Assembly (NCBI GenBank): GCA_023252065.1
Contig: JAHEXO010000043.1
Span: 1 to 9,691, forward strand
Direction: 5' to 3'
Length of the DNA: 9,691 nt
Origin: Nocardioides sp.
GTDB lineage: Bacteria > Actinomycetota > Actinomycetes > Propionibacteriales > Nocardioidaceae
Under the pieces are notes generated by a model, which saw only the letters and a program-made list of their open reading frames with translations, ran no database searches and was not told the origin of the DNA. A program made the translations under genes and the position numbers. Position 1 is the first letter of the stretch. Each line of letters starts with the position of its first letter. This document shows positions 1 to 6,208 of the stretch, in pieces.

Positions 1-241
1 GGGCGAGGCGCTCGGTGGCGTCGAGGTAGGCGATCGCAGGGCCGAGGACGGTGGCGTGCTGCTGGTTCGCGGAGTAGTCGCTGGCCGAGGTGAGCTCGGT
101 GCGGACGCGAAGTCCGCCGAAGACCGCGGCGAGGATGACCGGGAGCGCGAGCACGGCGACGACCTTGCGGCGCACCGACCACTCGGACACACGGAAGGCA
201 GAAAACGCGCCCGAGACAGCGTCCTTAGGAAGTTTCGGCAA
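1..241 (-). CDS. Membrane sensor protein, probable histidine kinase with nitrate/nitrite-sensing type N-terminus (5' part only)
   Basis: Only the first 80 codons are present; the gene continues beyond the left edge. The product has a basic, amphipathic start, then RRKVVAVLALPVILAAVFGG at residues 24-43 as a single membrane helix, then a polar extracytoplasmic stretch (SASDYSANQQ near residues 52-61). This short N-terminal tail, Arg-Arg-Lys, helix and helical sensor layout is typical of actinobacterial sensor kinases with a nitrate/nitrite-sensing (NIT) domain, often found beside roadblock and small-GTPase genes. The kinase domain lies outside the window, so the identity is an inference. The start is taken as TTG at 241 because GGAG lies 5 bases upstream and a stop closes the frame further up; a GTG at 190 is the alternative and would still keep the helix. 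A DosR-like palindrome lies about 130 bases upstream. Confidence 0.65.
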   Translation of the reverse strand, partial: MPKLPKDAVSGAFSAFRVSEWSVRRKVVAVLALPVILAAVFGGLRVRTELTSASDYSANQQHATVLGPAIAYLDATERLA

Positions 242-369
242 CGGTACTCCAGAGACTCGAGTCCAACCCGCATCTCCGACCGGGGGTCATCGATGGTCGG
301 GCACAGGCAGCCCGGCTCTGCCACGATAGGAGCCGGATGAGTCGTCCGCAGGGCGTTTGGCAAAGTCGT

Positions 370-383
370 GGGACCATCGTCCC
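370..383. promoter_or_regulatory. DosR/DevR-like palindrome GGGAC-N4-GTCCC
   Basis: The bases GGGACCATCGTCCC form a perfect 5+5 inverted repeat with a 4-base centre. The published mycobacterial DosR (DevR) box has the core GGGAC-TWWA-GTCCC, so arm sequence and spacing match exactly, while the centre (CATC) and the flanks do not. If the TATCGT at 328-323 is the -10 element, the palindrome is centred near -60, a plausible activator position. The stem is short and lacks a T-tract, so it is unlikely to be a terminator. Binding by a DosR-family regulator is inference from the motif alone. Confidence 0.4.
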
Positions 384-389
384 TTGCGC

Positions 390-410
390 CTAGTCCGTTG
401 GAACTAGTCC
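390..410 (-). repeat. Two GGACTAG direct repeats, 14-bp period, next to the palindrome
   Basis: On the minus strand GGACTAG occurs at 410-404 and again at 396-390, starting 14 bases apart, and the perfect GGGAC palindrome starts 7 bases further on. Each heptamer resembles one DosR-type half site (GGACT). The pair can also fold as an imperfect hairpin through CTAGT/ACTAG. A cluster of half sites beside a full site suggests several regulator molecules on one promoter; this is inference. Confidence 0.35.
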
Positions 411-458
411 ACTCCCGCCACCTCCACAACGACGGAGTAGCGACGGGGCAGAGATGGC

Positions 459-1406
459 TCAGGAGGACGTGCGGGCTCGGGGGTGCGCGGCGGCGAAGAC
501 CTCGCGCAGGCTGTCGACGGTGACCAGGGTGTAGATCTGCGTCGTGGTCACCGAGGCGTGGCCGAGCAGCTCCTGCACCACCCGGACGTCGGCGCCGCCC
601 TCGAGCAGGTGCGTGGCGAAGGAGTGGCGCAACGTGTGGGGCGAGACGTCGCGGGTGACCCCGGCCCGGTCGGCCGCCTTCACCAGCACGGTCCAGGCCG
701 ACTGGCGCGACAGCCGTCCCCCGCGGGCGTTGAGGAAGAGGGCTCCGGCGCGGTCGGAGGTGCCGACCGCCGCCAGCTCCGGGCGCGAGCGGGTCAGGTA
801 GGCGTCGACCGCGGCCAGGGCGTAGGACCCGATCGGCACGAGCCGCTCCTTGCTGCCCTTGCCGCGCAGGAGCACCGAACCGTCGACCAGGTCGACGTCG
901 TCGACGTCGAGGCCGACCGCCTCCGAGATCCGGGCACCGGTGCCGTAGAGCACCTCCAGCAGGGCCCGGTCACGCAGCGCGAGCGTCGTACCGGCAGCGC
1001 CGGAGGCCTCGAGGATCGCCTCGACGTCTGCCAGCGGCAGGGCCTTGGGCAGTCGGCGGGCAGGCTGCGGGGGACGCACGGCGGCAGCCGGGTCGCCGAC
1101 TGCGAGGCCGTCGGCGACGCAGAACTTGTGGAACCCGCGGACCGCCACGATCGTGCGCCCGGCCGACGACGCCGACAGCGGTGGATGCTGCTCGTCGCCC
1201 TCGCGCAGCCGCACCAGGAACGCCGAGACCATCGCCTCGGTGATCGCGTCGAACTCAATGACGCCGGCCCCTGCCAGGAACTCGTCGTAGCGCCGCAGGT
1301 CGCGGCGGTACGACGCAAAGGTGTTCGCGGCCAGGCCCCGCTCGACCGCGAGATGGTCGAGGTAGGTCCGCAGCGCGAGCGCGATCTCGGCCACTCGACC
1401 GGTCAA
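459..1406 (-). CDS. xerD: Site-specific tyrosine recombinase XerD
   Basis: XerD, with XerC, resolves chromosome dimers at dif before cell division. The 315-residue product has an N-terminal SAM-like core-binding domain (about 10-105) and a C-terminal catalytic domain. All six active-site residues are visible and spaced as in E. coli XerD: Arg159 (GARISE), Lys183 (GKGSKER), His257 and Arg260 (HTLRH), His283 (GHAS) and nucleophile Tyr292 (IYTLV). The family length is about 300, so the gene is intact. The start is TTG at 1406, whose last two bases overlap the ald stop as TTGA; the ribosome site is weak, which suggests translational coupling to ald. A GTG 12 bases downstream is an alternative. 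Chromosomal XerD rather than a phage integrase is favoured by the sequence and by the Nudix neighbourhood; XerC cannot be excluded without comparison. Confidence 0.94.
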   Translation of the reverse strand: MTGRVAEIALALRTYLDHLAVERGLAANTFASYRRDLRRYDEFLAGAGVIEFDAITEAMVSAFLVRLREGDEQHPPLSASSAGRTIVAVRGFHKFCVADGLAVGDPAAAVRPPQPARRLPKALPLADVEAILEASGAAGTTLALRDRALLEVLYGTGARISEAVGLDVDDVDLVDGSVLLRGKGSKERLVPIGSYALAAVDAYLTRSRPELAAVGTSDRAGALFLNARGGRLSRQSAWTVLVKAADRAGVTRDVSPHTLRHSFATHLLEGGADVRVVQELLGHASVTTTQIYTLVTVDSLREVFAAAHPRARTSS

Positions 1407-2527
1407 CCGAGTGAGGCGAGGACCTCGTCGGCCGAGACCGCCTCGATGCCGACCGCCTCGCCAACCGGCGTGTTGGTCAGCCGGCCGTCGTAGGTGTTCA
1501 GACCCATCGCCAGCGAGTGGTCGTCACGGCAGGCCTTCACCCAGCCCTTGTCGGCCAGGGCGACGGCATAGGGCAGGGTCGCGTTGGTGAGCGCGTAGGT
1601 GGAGGTGTTCGGCACCGCACCCGGCATGTTGGCCACGCAGTAGAAGATCGAGTTGTGCACCGAGAACGTCGGGTCGGAGTGCGTGGTGGGGTGGGTGTCC
1701 TCGAAGCAGCCGCCCTGGTCGACGGCGATGTCGACCAGCACCGAGCCGGGCTTCATCCGCGAGACGAGGTCGTTGCTGACCAGCTTGGGAGCGGCGGCGC
1801 CCGGGATCAGCACGGCGCCGATCACCATGTCGGCCTCCATCACCTGCTGCTCGATCGCGAGCTTGGACGACGCGAGACCGTGCACCCGGTTGTTGTAGCG
1901 CCAGAACGACATCCGCAGCTTGTCGAGGTCGTTGTCGAGCAGCGTGACGTCGGCGCCCATGCCGAGCGCGATGTTGGCGGCGTTCTGGCCGGAGACGCCG
2001 GCGCCGATGATGACGACCTTGGCGTTGGCGACCCCGCCGACGCCGCCCATCAGGACGCCGCGGCCGCCCTGGGCCTTCATCAGCGAGTGGGCGCCGACCT
2101 GCGGAGCGAGGCAGCCGGCGACCTCGGACATCGGGTAGAGCAGCGGCAGCCCGCCCGAGGGGAGCTGGACGGTCTCGTAGGCGATGCCGGTCACCTTGCG
2201 GCTGACCAGCTCCTCGGTGAGGGGCTTGTCGGCAGCGAGGTGGAGGTAGGTGAACAGGGTCTGGCCCTCGCGCATGCGGTGGTACTCCTCCGCGATGGGC
2301 TCCTTGACCTTGAGCACCATCTCGGCGGTGTCCCAGACCTCGTCGGCGCCGTCGAGGATCTTCGCCCCGGCCGCTTCGTACTCGCTGTTCTCGATCTGCG
2401 AGCCGAGCCCCGCGTTCCTCTCCACGTAGACGTCGTGACCGTGAGCCGTGAGCTCGTGCACGCCGATGGGCGTGATCGCGACGCGGTACTCGTGGTTCTT
2501 GACTTCCTTGGGGACGCCGACCTTCAC
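1403..2527 (-). CDS. ald: Alanine dehydrogenase (NAD-dependent)
   Basis: Converts L-alanine, water and NAD to pyruvate, ammonia and NADH, and can run in reverse to reoxidise NADH when respiration is limited. The 374-residue product is close to the usual 371. Numbered from the chosen start, the known catalytic residues fall at Arg15, Lys75, His96 and Asp270, the same positions as in characterised enzymes. The nucleotide fold has GAGVSG at 175-180 with Asp198 at the end of the second strand. The start is GTG at 2527 (protein begins [10 protein letters not shown]) because AAGGGAGAG lies just upstream and family members start here; an in-frame GTG at 2572 would add 15 unlike residues. Downstream, its TGA overlaps the xerD start. 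A Crp-like palindrome and a TAGTCT -10-like hexamer lie in the 73-bp upstream gap, suggesting its own regulated promoter besides read-through from the dipeptidase gene. Confidence 0.97.
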   Translation of the reverse strand: MKVGVPKEVKNHEYRVAITPIGVHELTAHGHDVYVERNAGLGSQIENSEYEAAGAKILDGADEVWDTAEMVLKVKEPIAEEYHRMREGQTLFTYLHLAADKPLTEELVSRKVTGIAYETVQLPSGGLPLLYPMSEVAGCLAPQVGAHSLMKAQGGRGVLMGGVGGVANAKVVIIGAGVSGQNAANIALGMGADVTLLDNDLDKLRMSFWRYNNRVHGLASSKLAIEQQVMEADMVIGAVLIPGAAAPKLVSNDLVSRMKPGSVLVDIAVDQGGCFEDTHPTTHSDPTFSVHNSIFYCVANMPGAVPNTSTYALTNATLPYAVALADKGWVKACRDDHSLAMGLNTYDGRLTNTPVGEAVGIEAVSADEVLASLG

Positions 2528-2548
2528 CGTTCTCTCCCTTGTTGCTGG

Positions 2549-2561
2549 CAGCGGCCCGCTG
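2549..2561. repeat. Inverted repeat CAGCGG-N-CCGCTG in the ald leader
   Basis: A perfect 6+6 palindrome lies between the candidate -10 hexamer and the ald ribosome site. In RNA it would give a 5-bp stem with a 3-base GGC loop ending about 10 bases before the Shine-Dalgarno sequence. It could be a repressor operator, for instance for an AldR/Lrp-type regulator, or a leader hairpin. There is no T-run, so it is not a classic terminator. Chance occurrence in GC-rich DNA is possible. Confidence 0.3.
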
Positions 2562-2577
2562 TCGCGGTCCACGGCTC

Positions 2578-2583
2578 AGACTA
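2578..2583 (-). promoter_or_regulatory. ald: Candidate -10 element TAGTCT for ald
   Basis: TAGTCT on the minus strand fits the actinobacterial TANNNT -10 pattern. Transcription would begin near 2571 and give a leader of about 44 bases that carries the good ribosome site AAGGGAGAG. No clear -35 box is visible; the expected -35 position is overlapped by the Crp-like palindrome. Confidence 0.35.
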
Positions 2584-2589
2584 TCGGCC

Positions 2590-2605
2590 CGTGACGGGCG
2601 TCACG
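2590..2605. promoter_or_regulatory. Crp-like palindrome CGTGA-N6-TCACG upstream of ald
   Basis: The bases form a perfect 7+7 inverted repeat around GG, and on either strand read as GTGA-N6-TCAC. This matches the core of the Crp/FNR-family consensus TGTGA-N6-TCACA and the Streptomyces Crp pattern GTG-N6-GNCAC. It overlaps the dipeptidase stop codon and is centred 70 bases upstream of the ald start. Relative to the candidate TAGTCT -10 it would be centred near -26, which is not a standard activating position; either another start point is used or the site represses. It can also fold as a 6-bp stem with a 4-base loop, so a weak terminator for the dipeptidase gene is the main alternative. Confidence 0.4.
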
Positions 2606-3725
2606 TCGTCGGGGAGCCGGCGGCGGCCTCGACCCCCTCCAGGCTCCGAAGCACGTTGCGACAGGTGAGCCGGCCCAGGTCGTCGTCCGACCAGTGCGCC
2701 TCCCTCAGCGCCTCGAGGAGGCGCGGGTACGACGAGACGTCGTCGAGCCCTTCGGGGAGCCAGTCGACCCCGTCGTAGTCGCCACCGAGGCCGACGTGGT
2801 CGACGCCGGCCACCTCCCGGACGTGGTCGAGGTGGGCCACGACGTCGGCCACGCTCGCGGGCGGGTGCGGCACCTCCTCCTGGTACGCCGCCTCGACGGC
2901 CTGCAGGGCCGGGATGTCGCGGGGGTCGACGCCGGCCTCGACCGCGCGCTGCTCGGCCGCGAGTGCCCAGTCGCGCACCGCCTGGCTCACGAACCGCGGC
3001 ACGAAGGTCACCATGCAGGTGCCGCCGTTGCCGGCGAGGCGCGCGAGCACGTCGTCGGGGACGTTGCGCGGGTGGTCGCACAAGGCGTAGGCCGACGAGT
3101 GCGAGAAGAGCACGGGCGCGGTCGCGGCGTCGAGGACGTCGTGCATCACGTCGTGGCTGACGTGGGAGAGGTCGACGGCCATCCCGATCAGGTTCATCTC
3201 ACGCACGACCTCACGGCCGAAGTCGTTGAGTCCGGCGAGCACCGGCTCGTCGGTCGCCGAGTCGGCCCAGGGGACGTTGTCGTTGTGGGTCAGGGTCAGG
3301 TAGCGCACCCCGAGGCGCTGATACATCCGCAGGACGCCGAGAGACTCCTGGATCTGGTGGCCGCCCTCAGCACCGAGCAGGCAGGCGATCCGCCCGGTCT
3401 CCCAGGCGGCACGCACCTGCGCCGCCGTGGTGGCGAGCACCAGCCGGTCGTCGTACCGCGCGATCATGCGGTACGCCGCGTCCACCTGCTCGAGGGTCGA
3501 GGTCACCGACCGCTCCCCCTCGGCGCACGGCACGAAGACCGACCAGAACTGCGCTCCCACTCCCCCGGCCCGCAGCCGTGGCAGGTCGGTGTGGGTCTGC
3601 GACTGCGGCACGCCCACGTCGTAGGCGTCGAAGTCGTAGCCGTTCAGGTCGCGCATCGTCCAGAGCAGGTCGTTGTGCCCGTCGATCACCGGGTGGCGAG
3701 CCAGCAGCTCCTCGATCGTGGTCAT
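2601..3725 (-). CDS. Membrane-type dipeptidase, peptidase family M19
   Basis: A zinc dipeptidase of the renal dipeptidase family, which splits dipeptides including L,D pairs; some relatives act on other amide substrates. The 374-residue product shows the binuclear metal site in order: His17-x-Asp19 (DGHND), bridging Glu120 (GAEGG), His188 (DLSHVS) and His209 (SHSSAY), plus the GGDYDG motif with Asp316. The 21-residue gap between the last two histidines equals that in the human enzyme. There is no signal peptide, so it is probably cytoplasmic. The start is ATG at 3725, overlapping the Nudix stop as ATGA, with AAGGGG eight bases upstream inside the Nudix gene. Coupled translation with the Nudix gene is likely. 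Between an amino-acid importer and alanine dehydrogenase, a role in supplying free amino acids such as alanine is reasonable inference; the actual substrate cannot be read from sequence. Confidence 0.94.
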   Translation of the reverse strand: MTTIEELLARHPVIDGHNDLLWTMRDLNGYDFDAYDVGVPQSQTHTDLPRLRAGGVGAQFWSVFVPCAEGERSVTSTLEQVDAAYRMIARYDDRLVLATTAAQVRAAWETGRIACLLGAEGGHQIQESLGVLRMYQRLGVRYLTLTHNDNVPWADSATDEPVLAGLNDFGREVVREMNLIGMAVDLSHVSHDVMHDVLDAATAPVLFSHSSAYALCDHPRNVPDDVLARLAGNGGTCMVTFVPRFVSQAVRDWALAAEQRAVEAGVDPRDIPALQAVEAAYQEEVPHPPASVADVVAHLDHVREVAGVDHVGLGGDYDGVDWLPEGLDDVSSYPRLLEALREAHWSDDDLGRLTCRNVLRSLEGVEAAAGSPTT

Positions 3726-4312
3726 GGCAGCAGCCCCTTGGCGTCGGCGAGCAGGAGAGTCTGGACCAGCGGGCCGTCACCGACCGCCCCCGCCAGCACC
3801 GCCTCGCGGAGCTCGTCGACGGGTACCCAGCCGCCGTGCATCTCGGCCTCCTCGTGCGTGCGCTCGAAGTCGTGGTCGATCTCGTGCAGACCCCGGGCCA
3901 GGAACAGGTGCATCACCTCGGTGCTGATGCCGGGACTCGACCAGGTGGTGGCCAGCTGGGTCCAGTCGTCGGCCTCGAGCCCCGCCTCCTCGCGCAGCTC
4001 GCGCTGCGCCGTGGTCCGCGGGTCCTCACCGTCGGTGTCGAGCAGGCCGGCCGGAAGCTCGACGAAGCGCCGTCGGGCGGGGTGGCGGTACTGCCACAGG
4101 CAGAAGGCACGGCGTTCGTCGTCGACCGCGAGCACGATCACCGCCCCGGGGTGCTCGAGCACCAGCCGGGCGAACGTCGCGTCGTGCCCAGGCGCGTGCA
4201 GCTCGTCGCGACGCAGCGCCATCACCCACTCGGACCGATAGAGGTCTTCGCTGTGCGTCACCGGCCACGACTCGGGCACGTCTGTCAGCTCTGGTGTCAG
4301 CTCTGGCGCCAT
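3722..4312 (-). CDS. Nudix hydrolase, ADP-ribose pyrophosphatase type
   Basis: Probably hydrolyses ADP-ribose to AMP and ribose 5-phosphate, clearing a reactive product of NAD turnover. The 196-residue product has the Nudix box at about 89-112: Glu96, then REL-R-EE-A-G-L at 104-112 (RE-U-x-EE-x-G-U). The box carries one extra residue between Gly and the first Glu, as ADP-ribose enzymes with an ELPAGLLD lead-in often do. Pro127 lies 16 residues after the box glycine, a known marker of ADP-ribose specificity. The M. tuberculosis homologue also sits next to xerD. ATG at 4312 is taken as the start; a GTG at 4279 would drop the repeated PELT segment. A TACGGT hexamer 7 bases before the ATG suggests a leaderless transcript. 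The 3' end overlaps the dipeptidase start. Confidence 0.9.
   Translation of the reverse strand: MAPELTPELTDVPESWPVTHSEDLYRSEWVMALRRDELHAPGHDATFARLVLEHPGAVIVLAVDDERRAFCLWQYRHPARRRFVELPAGLLDTDGEDPRTTAQRELREEAGLEADDWTQLATTWSSPGISTEVMHLFLARGLHEIDHDFERTHEEAEMHGGWVPVDELREAVLAGAVGDGPLVQTLLLADAKGLLP
4283..4306. repeat. Perfect 12-bp tandem duplication at the Nudix gene's 5' end
   Basis: TGTCAGCTCTGG occurs twice in immediate succession. On the coding strand this makes the N-terminus read PELT twice (residues 3-10). Twelve bases preserve the frame. The lack of any base difference between copies suggests a recent slippage event. The duplicated stretch falls before the conserved fold begins, so it is probably tolerated, or lies outside the coding region if the GTG at 4279 is used. 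Confidence 0.8.
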
Positions 4313-4319
4313 GCCACCG

Positions 4320-4325
4320 ACCGTA
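4320..4325 (-). promoter_or_regulatory. Candidate leaderless -10 element TACGGT for the Nudix gene
   Basis: TACGGT on the minus strand fits TANNNT and ends 7 bases before the ATG at 4312, so transcription would be expected to start at or next to the A of the start codon. It lies in the 28-bp gap after the ABC ATPase gene, implying that the Nudix-dipeptidase pair can be expressed apart from the transporter. No -35 box is recognisable. Confidence 0.35.
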
Positions 4326-4340
4326 CCCAGCGAGCGCGGC

Positions 4341-5084
4341 TCAGAGACGACCGGACTTCACCACCCGGGCCAAGAACTGCTGGGTGCGCTCCTCGCGCGG
4401 GTCCTCGAAGATCTGCTGCGCACTGCCGCGCTCGAGGATGGAGCCGTTGTCGAGGAAGCAGACCTGGCTGGCGACCTCCTTGGCGAAGCCCATCTCGTGG
4501 GTGGCCAGGAGCATGGTCAGACCGCCCTGGGCGAGCTGCCGCACGATCTCCAGGACGTCGCCGACCAGCTCGGGGTCGAGGGCGGCTGTGATCTCGTCGA
4601 GCAGCATGACCCGTGGCTGCATGGCCAGCGCGCGGACGATCGCCACGCGCTGCTGCTGGCCGCCGGACAGCATGTCGGGATACGACTCCGCCTTGTCGGA
4701 CATCCCGACCGAGTCGAGGAGGGCCATGCCTCGCTCGCGCGCATCTCTCTTGGAGGCGCCGCCCACCCTGGTGGGCGCCAGCATCACGTTGTCGATCACC
4801 GACATGTGGGGGAACAGGTTGTAGCTCTGGAACACGATCCCGACATCGCGACGCAGGGCGTTGAGGTCGACACCGGCGCCGGTGACGGTGTCCCCCTCGA
4901 TCCGGATCGCCCCGCTCTGGATGTCCTCCAGGGCGTTGACGCAGCGCAGCAGCGTGGACTTGCCGGAGCCGGAGGCGCCGATCAGGCAGACCACCTCGTG
5001 GCGCTCGACGTTCAGCGTGACGCCCTTGAGCACCTCGTGGTGGCCGTAGGACTTGTGGACGTCCTCGATCTCGAGGAACGACAT
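4341..5084 (-). CDS. Polar amino-acid ABC transporter ATP-binding protein
   Basis: The ATPase that powers the adjoining amino-acid permease on the cytoplasmic membrane face. The 247-residue product has the usual family length and all motifs: Walker A GASGSGKST at 36-44, Q-loop Gln86 (VFQSYNLFPH), signature LSGGQ at 139-143, Walker B MLLDE at 160-164 with catalytic Glu164, D-loop ALDPE and switch His196 (ATHEMGF). The FQSYNLFPH and THEMGFA segments are characteristic of the polar amino acid (Glu/Gln/His/Arg) family. The residue after the catalytic Glu is Ile where Pro or Val is usual. ATG at 5084 is chosen because it shares a base with the permease stop (TGATG) and has GGAG seven bases upstream; the same frame stays open far upstream, but only as a shadow of the permease gene. 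Substrate is not deducible. Confidence 0.94.
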   Translation of the reverse strand: MSFLEIEDVHKSYGHHEVLKGVTLNVERHEVVCLIGASGSGKSTLLRCVNALEDIQSGAIRIEGDTVTGAGVDLNALRRDVGIVFQSYNLFPHMSVIDNVMLAPTRVGGASKRDARERGMALLDSVGMSDKAESYPDMLSGGQQQRVAIVRALAMQPRVMLLDEITAALDPELVGDVLEIVRQLAQGGLTMLLATHEMGFAKEVASQVCFLDNGSILERGSAQQIFEDPREERTQQFLARVVKSGRL

Positions 5085-6181
5085 CAGGAGGCTCCAACCC
5101 GGCGCTTGGCGTCGCGCTCGATGAGGTAGTCCACGAACCGCGCCTGCGGGATCGTGATCAGGATGAACAGGAACGCGACCACGGCGATCGGTGACAGGTT
5201 GAAGTACTTGGCCTCGTACAGCCCCGCCACCTGCAGCGCCTCGGCGATGCCCACGACCGAGAGCAGGGCGGTGTCCTTCTGCAGGCTGATGAAGTCGTTG
5301 AGCAGGGGCGGGATCACCCGGCGTACCGCCTGCGGCACGAGCACGGTCCGCAAGGTCTGCGAGTAGCTCAGACCCAGCGAGCGCGCTGCCGCGCTCTGGC
5401 TCGGATGGATCGACGCCAGACCAGCGCGGTACACCTCCGAGACGTACGACGTGTACGTCAGGGTCAGCGCGAAGATGCCCAGCCAGACCGTAGGGATCGT
5501 CTGGAAGAACTTCACGCCGGTGAGTGGAAGGCCGAACACGATCAGGGTCAGCACCACGATCGCCGGGATGGCCCGGAAGATGTCGCAGTAGAGGACGGCG
5601 ATCGCCCTCAGGGGGGCACCGGCGCGGCCCGGGAGCATCCGGACCACCGCGACCACGAGACCGAGGACGAGGACCAGGACCTCGGAGACGCAGGCCACCC
5701 AGATGTTGGTCCAGAAGGCCTTCAGGATCGCGTGGAAGGAGACCTTGATGTCGGAGATGTTGAAGAACGTGCTGGCGACGCCACCGTTGTTGGCGAAGAC
5801 GAAGAGGATCAGCACGGCGACGATCAGGATCGCCGCGGCCCAGCCCATGCAGATGAAAGCCTCTTCGCGGCCCGTGGCCGCGACCCGCCGAGCCTCGACG
5901 AGCTCGCCCTGGCCGAGGAGTCGGCCGCGCTTGCGGCCTTGTCCGAACGCCCTGAAGGCGACGAACCACGGATACAGGCTGACGACCACCAGGAGCACGC
6001 CGACCGCTGTGGACACGGGCCCGTCGTGGTTGTAGTCGCGCAGCATCAACGCGGCCTTGGCCATCACGAGGGTGGCGAGGACCGCGAGGACCAGTCCCAG
6101 CCCCGCCAGGCCGTTGACCGGGCGGGGCTGACTCGGGGCCGGCCCCGGTTGCAGCTCTTCGGAGACGAGGCTGGAAGTCAC
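5084..6181 (-). CDS. Amino-acid ABC transporter permease with N-terminal membrane extension
   Basis: Membrane channel subunit of a polar amino-acid importer. The core permease domain occupies about residues 150-350, with the EAA-type coupling loop at roughly 264-285 (AARSLGLSYSQTLRTVLVPQ), which docks on the ATPase. Ahead of it lies an unusual 140-residue extension with predicted helices near 24-42, 56-75 and 112-130, joined by a basic cytoplasmic loop (QGRKRGRLLGQ, 81-91). Simple family members have about 220-300 residues; this one has 365. The start is GTG at 6181, supported by AAGGAG seven bases upstream. It lies 27 bases after the binding-protein gene and overlaps the ATPase start by one base, so the three form one transcription unit. 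Only one permease gene is present, so the channel is probably a homodimer, or a partner lies elsewhere. Confidence 0.93.
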   Translation of the reverse strand: MTSSLVSEELQPGPAPSQPRPVNGLAGLGLVLAVLATLVMAKAALMLRDYNHDGPVSTAVGVLLVVVSLYPWFVAFRAFGQGRKRGRLLGQGELVEARRVAATGREEAFICMGWAAAILIVAVLILFVFANNGGVASTFFNISDIKVSFHAILKAFWTNIWVACVSEVLVLVLGLVVAVVRMLPGRAGAPLRAIAVLYCDIFRAIPAIVVLTLIVFGLPLTGVKFFQTIPTVWLGIFALTLTYTSYVSEVYRAGLASIHPSQSAAARSLGLSYSQTLRTVLVPQAVRRVIPPLLNDFISLQKDTALLSVVGIAEALQVAGLYEAKYFNLSPIAVVAFLFILITIPQARFVDYLIERDAKRRVGAS

Positions 6182-6208
6182 GTCAGGACTCCTTCATCGG
6201 CCCCGACG

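Larger units (their letters stand above)
242..458. other. Intergenic region between xerD and the sensor gene
   Basis: This 217-bp gap is AT-richer than its surroundings and holds no convincing gene on either strand. It contains a 14-bp perfect palindromic motif, two GGACTAG heptamers, and on the minus strand a TATCGT hexamer (328-323) that fits the actinobacterial TANNNT -10 pattern, about 80 bases before the sensor gene's TTG. No good -35 box was recognised. No hairpin followed by a T-run marks the end of xerD. Confidence 0.6.

Noticed and set aside
56..340. Two overlapping plus-strand frames opposite the sensor gene
   Set aside because: Low-complexity composition, no ribosome site, and the minus strand gives a coherent signal-anchor protein.
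370..383. The inverted repeat as a terminator for xerD
   Set aside because: Only a 5-bp stem, about 75 bases past the stop, and no T-tract in the direction of transcription.
891..911. Palindrome-rich GTCGACGTCGTCGACGTC stretch
   Set aside because: It lies inside xerD and simply encodes an Asp-Val-rich loop (VDDVDLVD); codon bias explains it.
459..1406. xerD as a phage or integrative-element integrase
   Set aside because: Protein length and motif spacing match chromosomal XerD, there is no attachment site, tRNA or excisionase nearby, and the Nudix neighbourhood is the ancestral chromosomal one.
2694..4241. A 515-codon plus-strand frame opposite the dipeptidase and Nudix genes
   Set aside because: No recognisable domain, biased Arg/Val/His/Ser-rich composition, and both genes beneath it have intact catalytic motifs on the minus strand.
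4341..5969. A single 542-residue fusion of ATPase with an upstream segment
   Set aside because: The upstream half is an out-of-frame reading of the permease gene; the ATPase has its own ATG at 5084 with a ribosome site and a TGATG junction.
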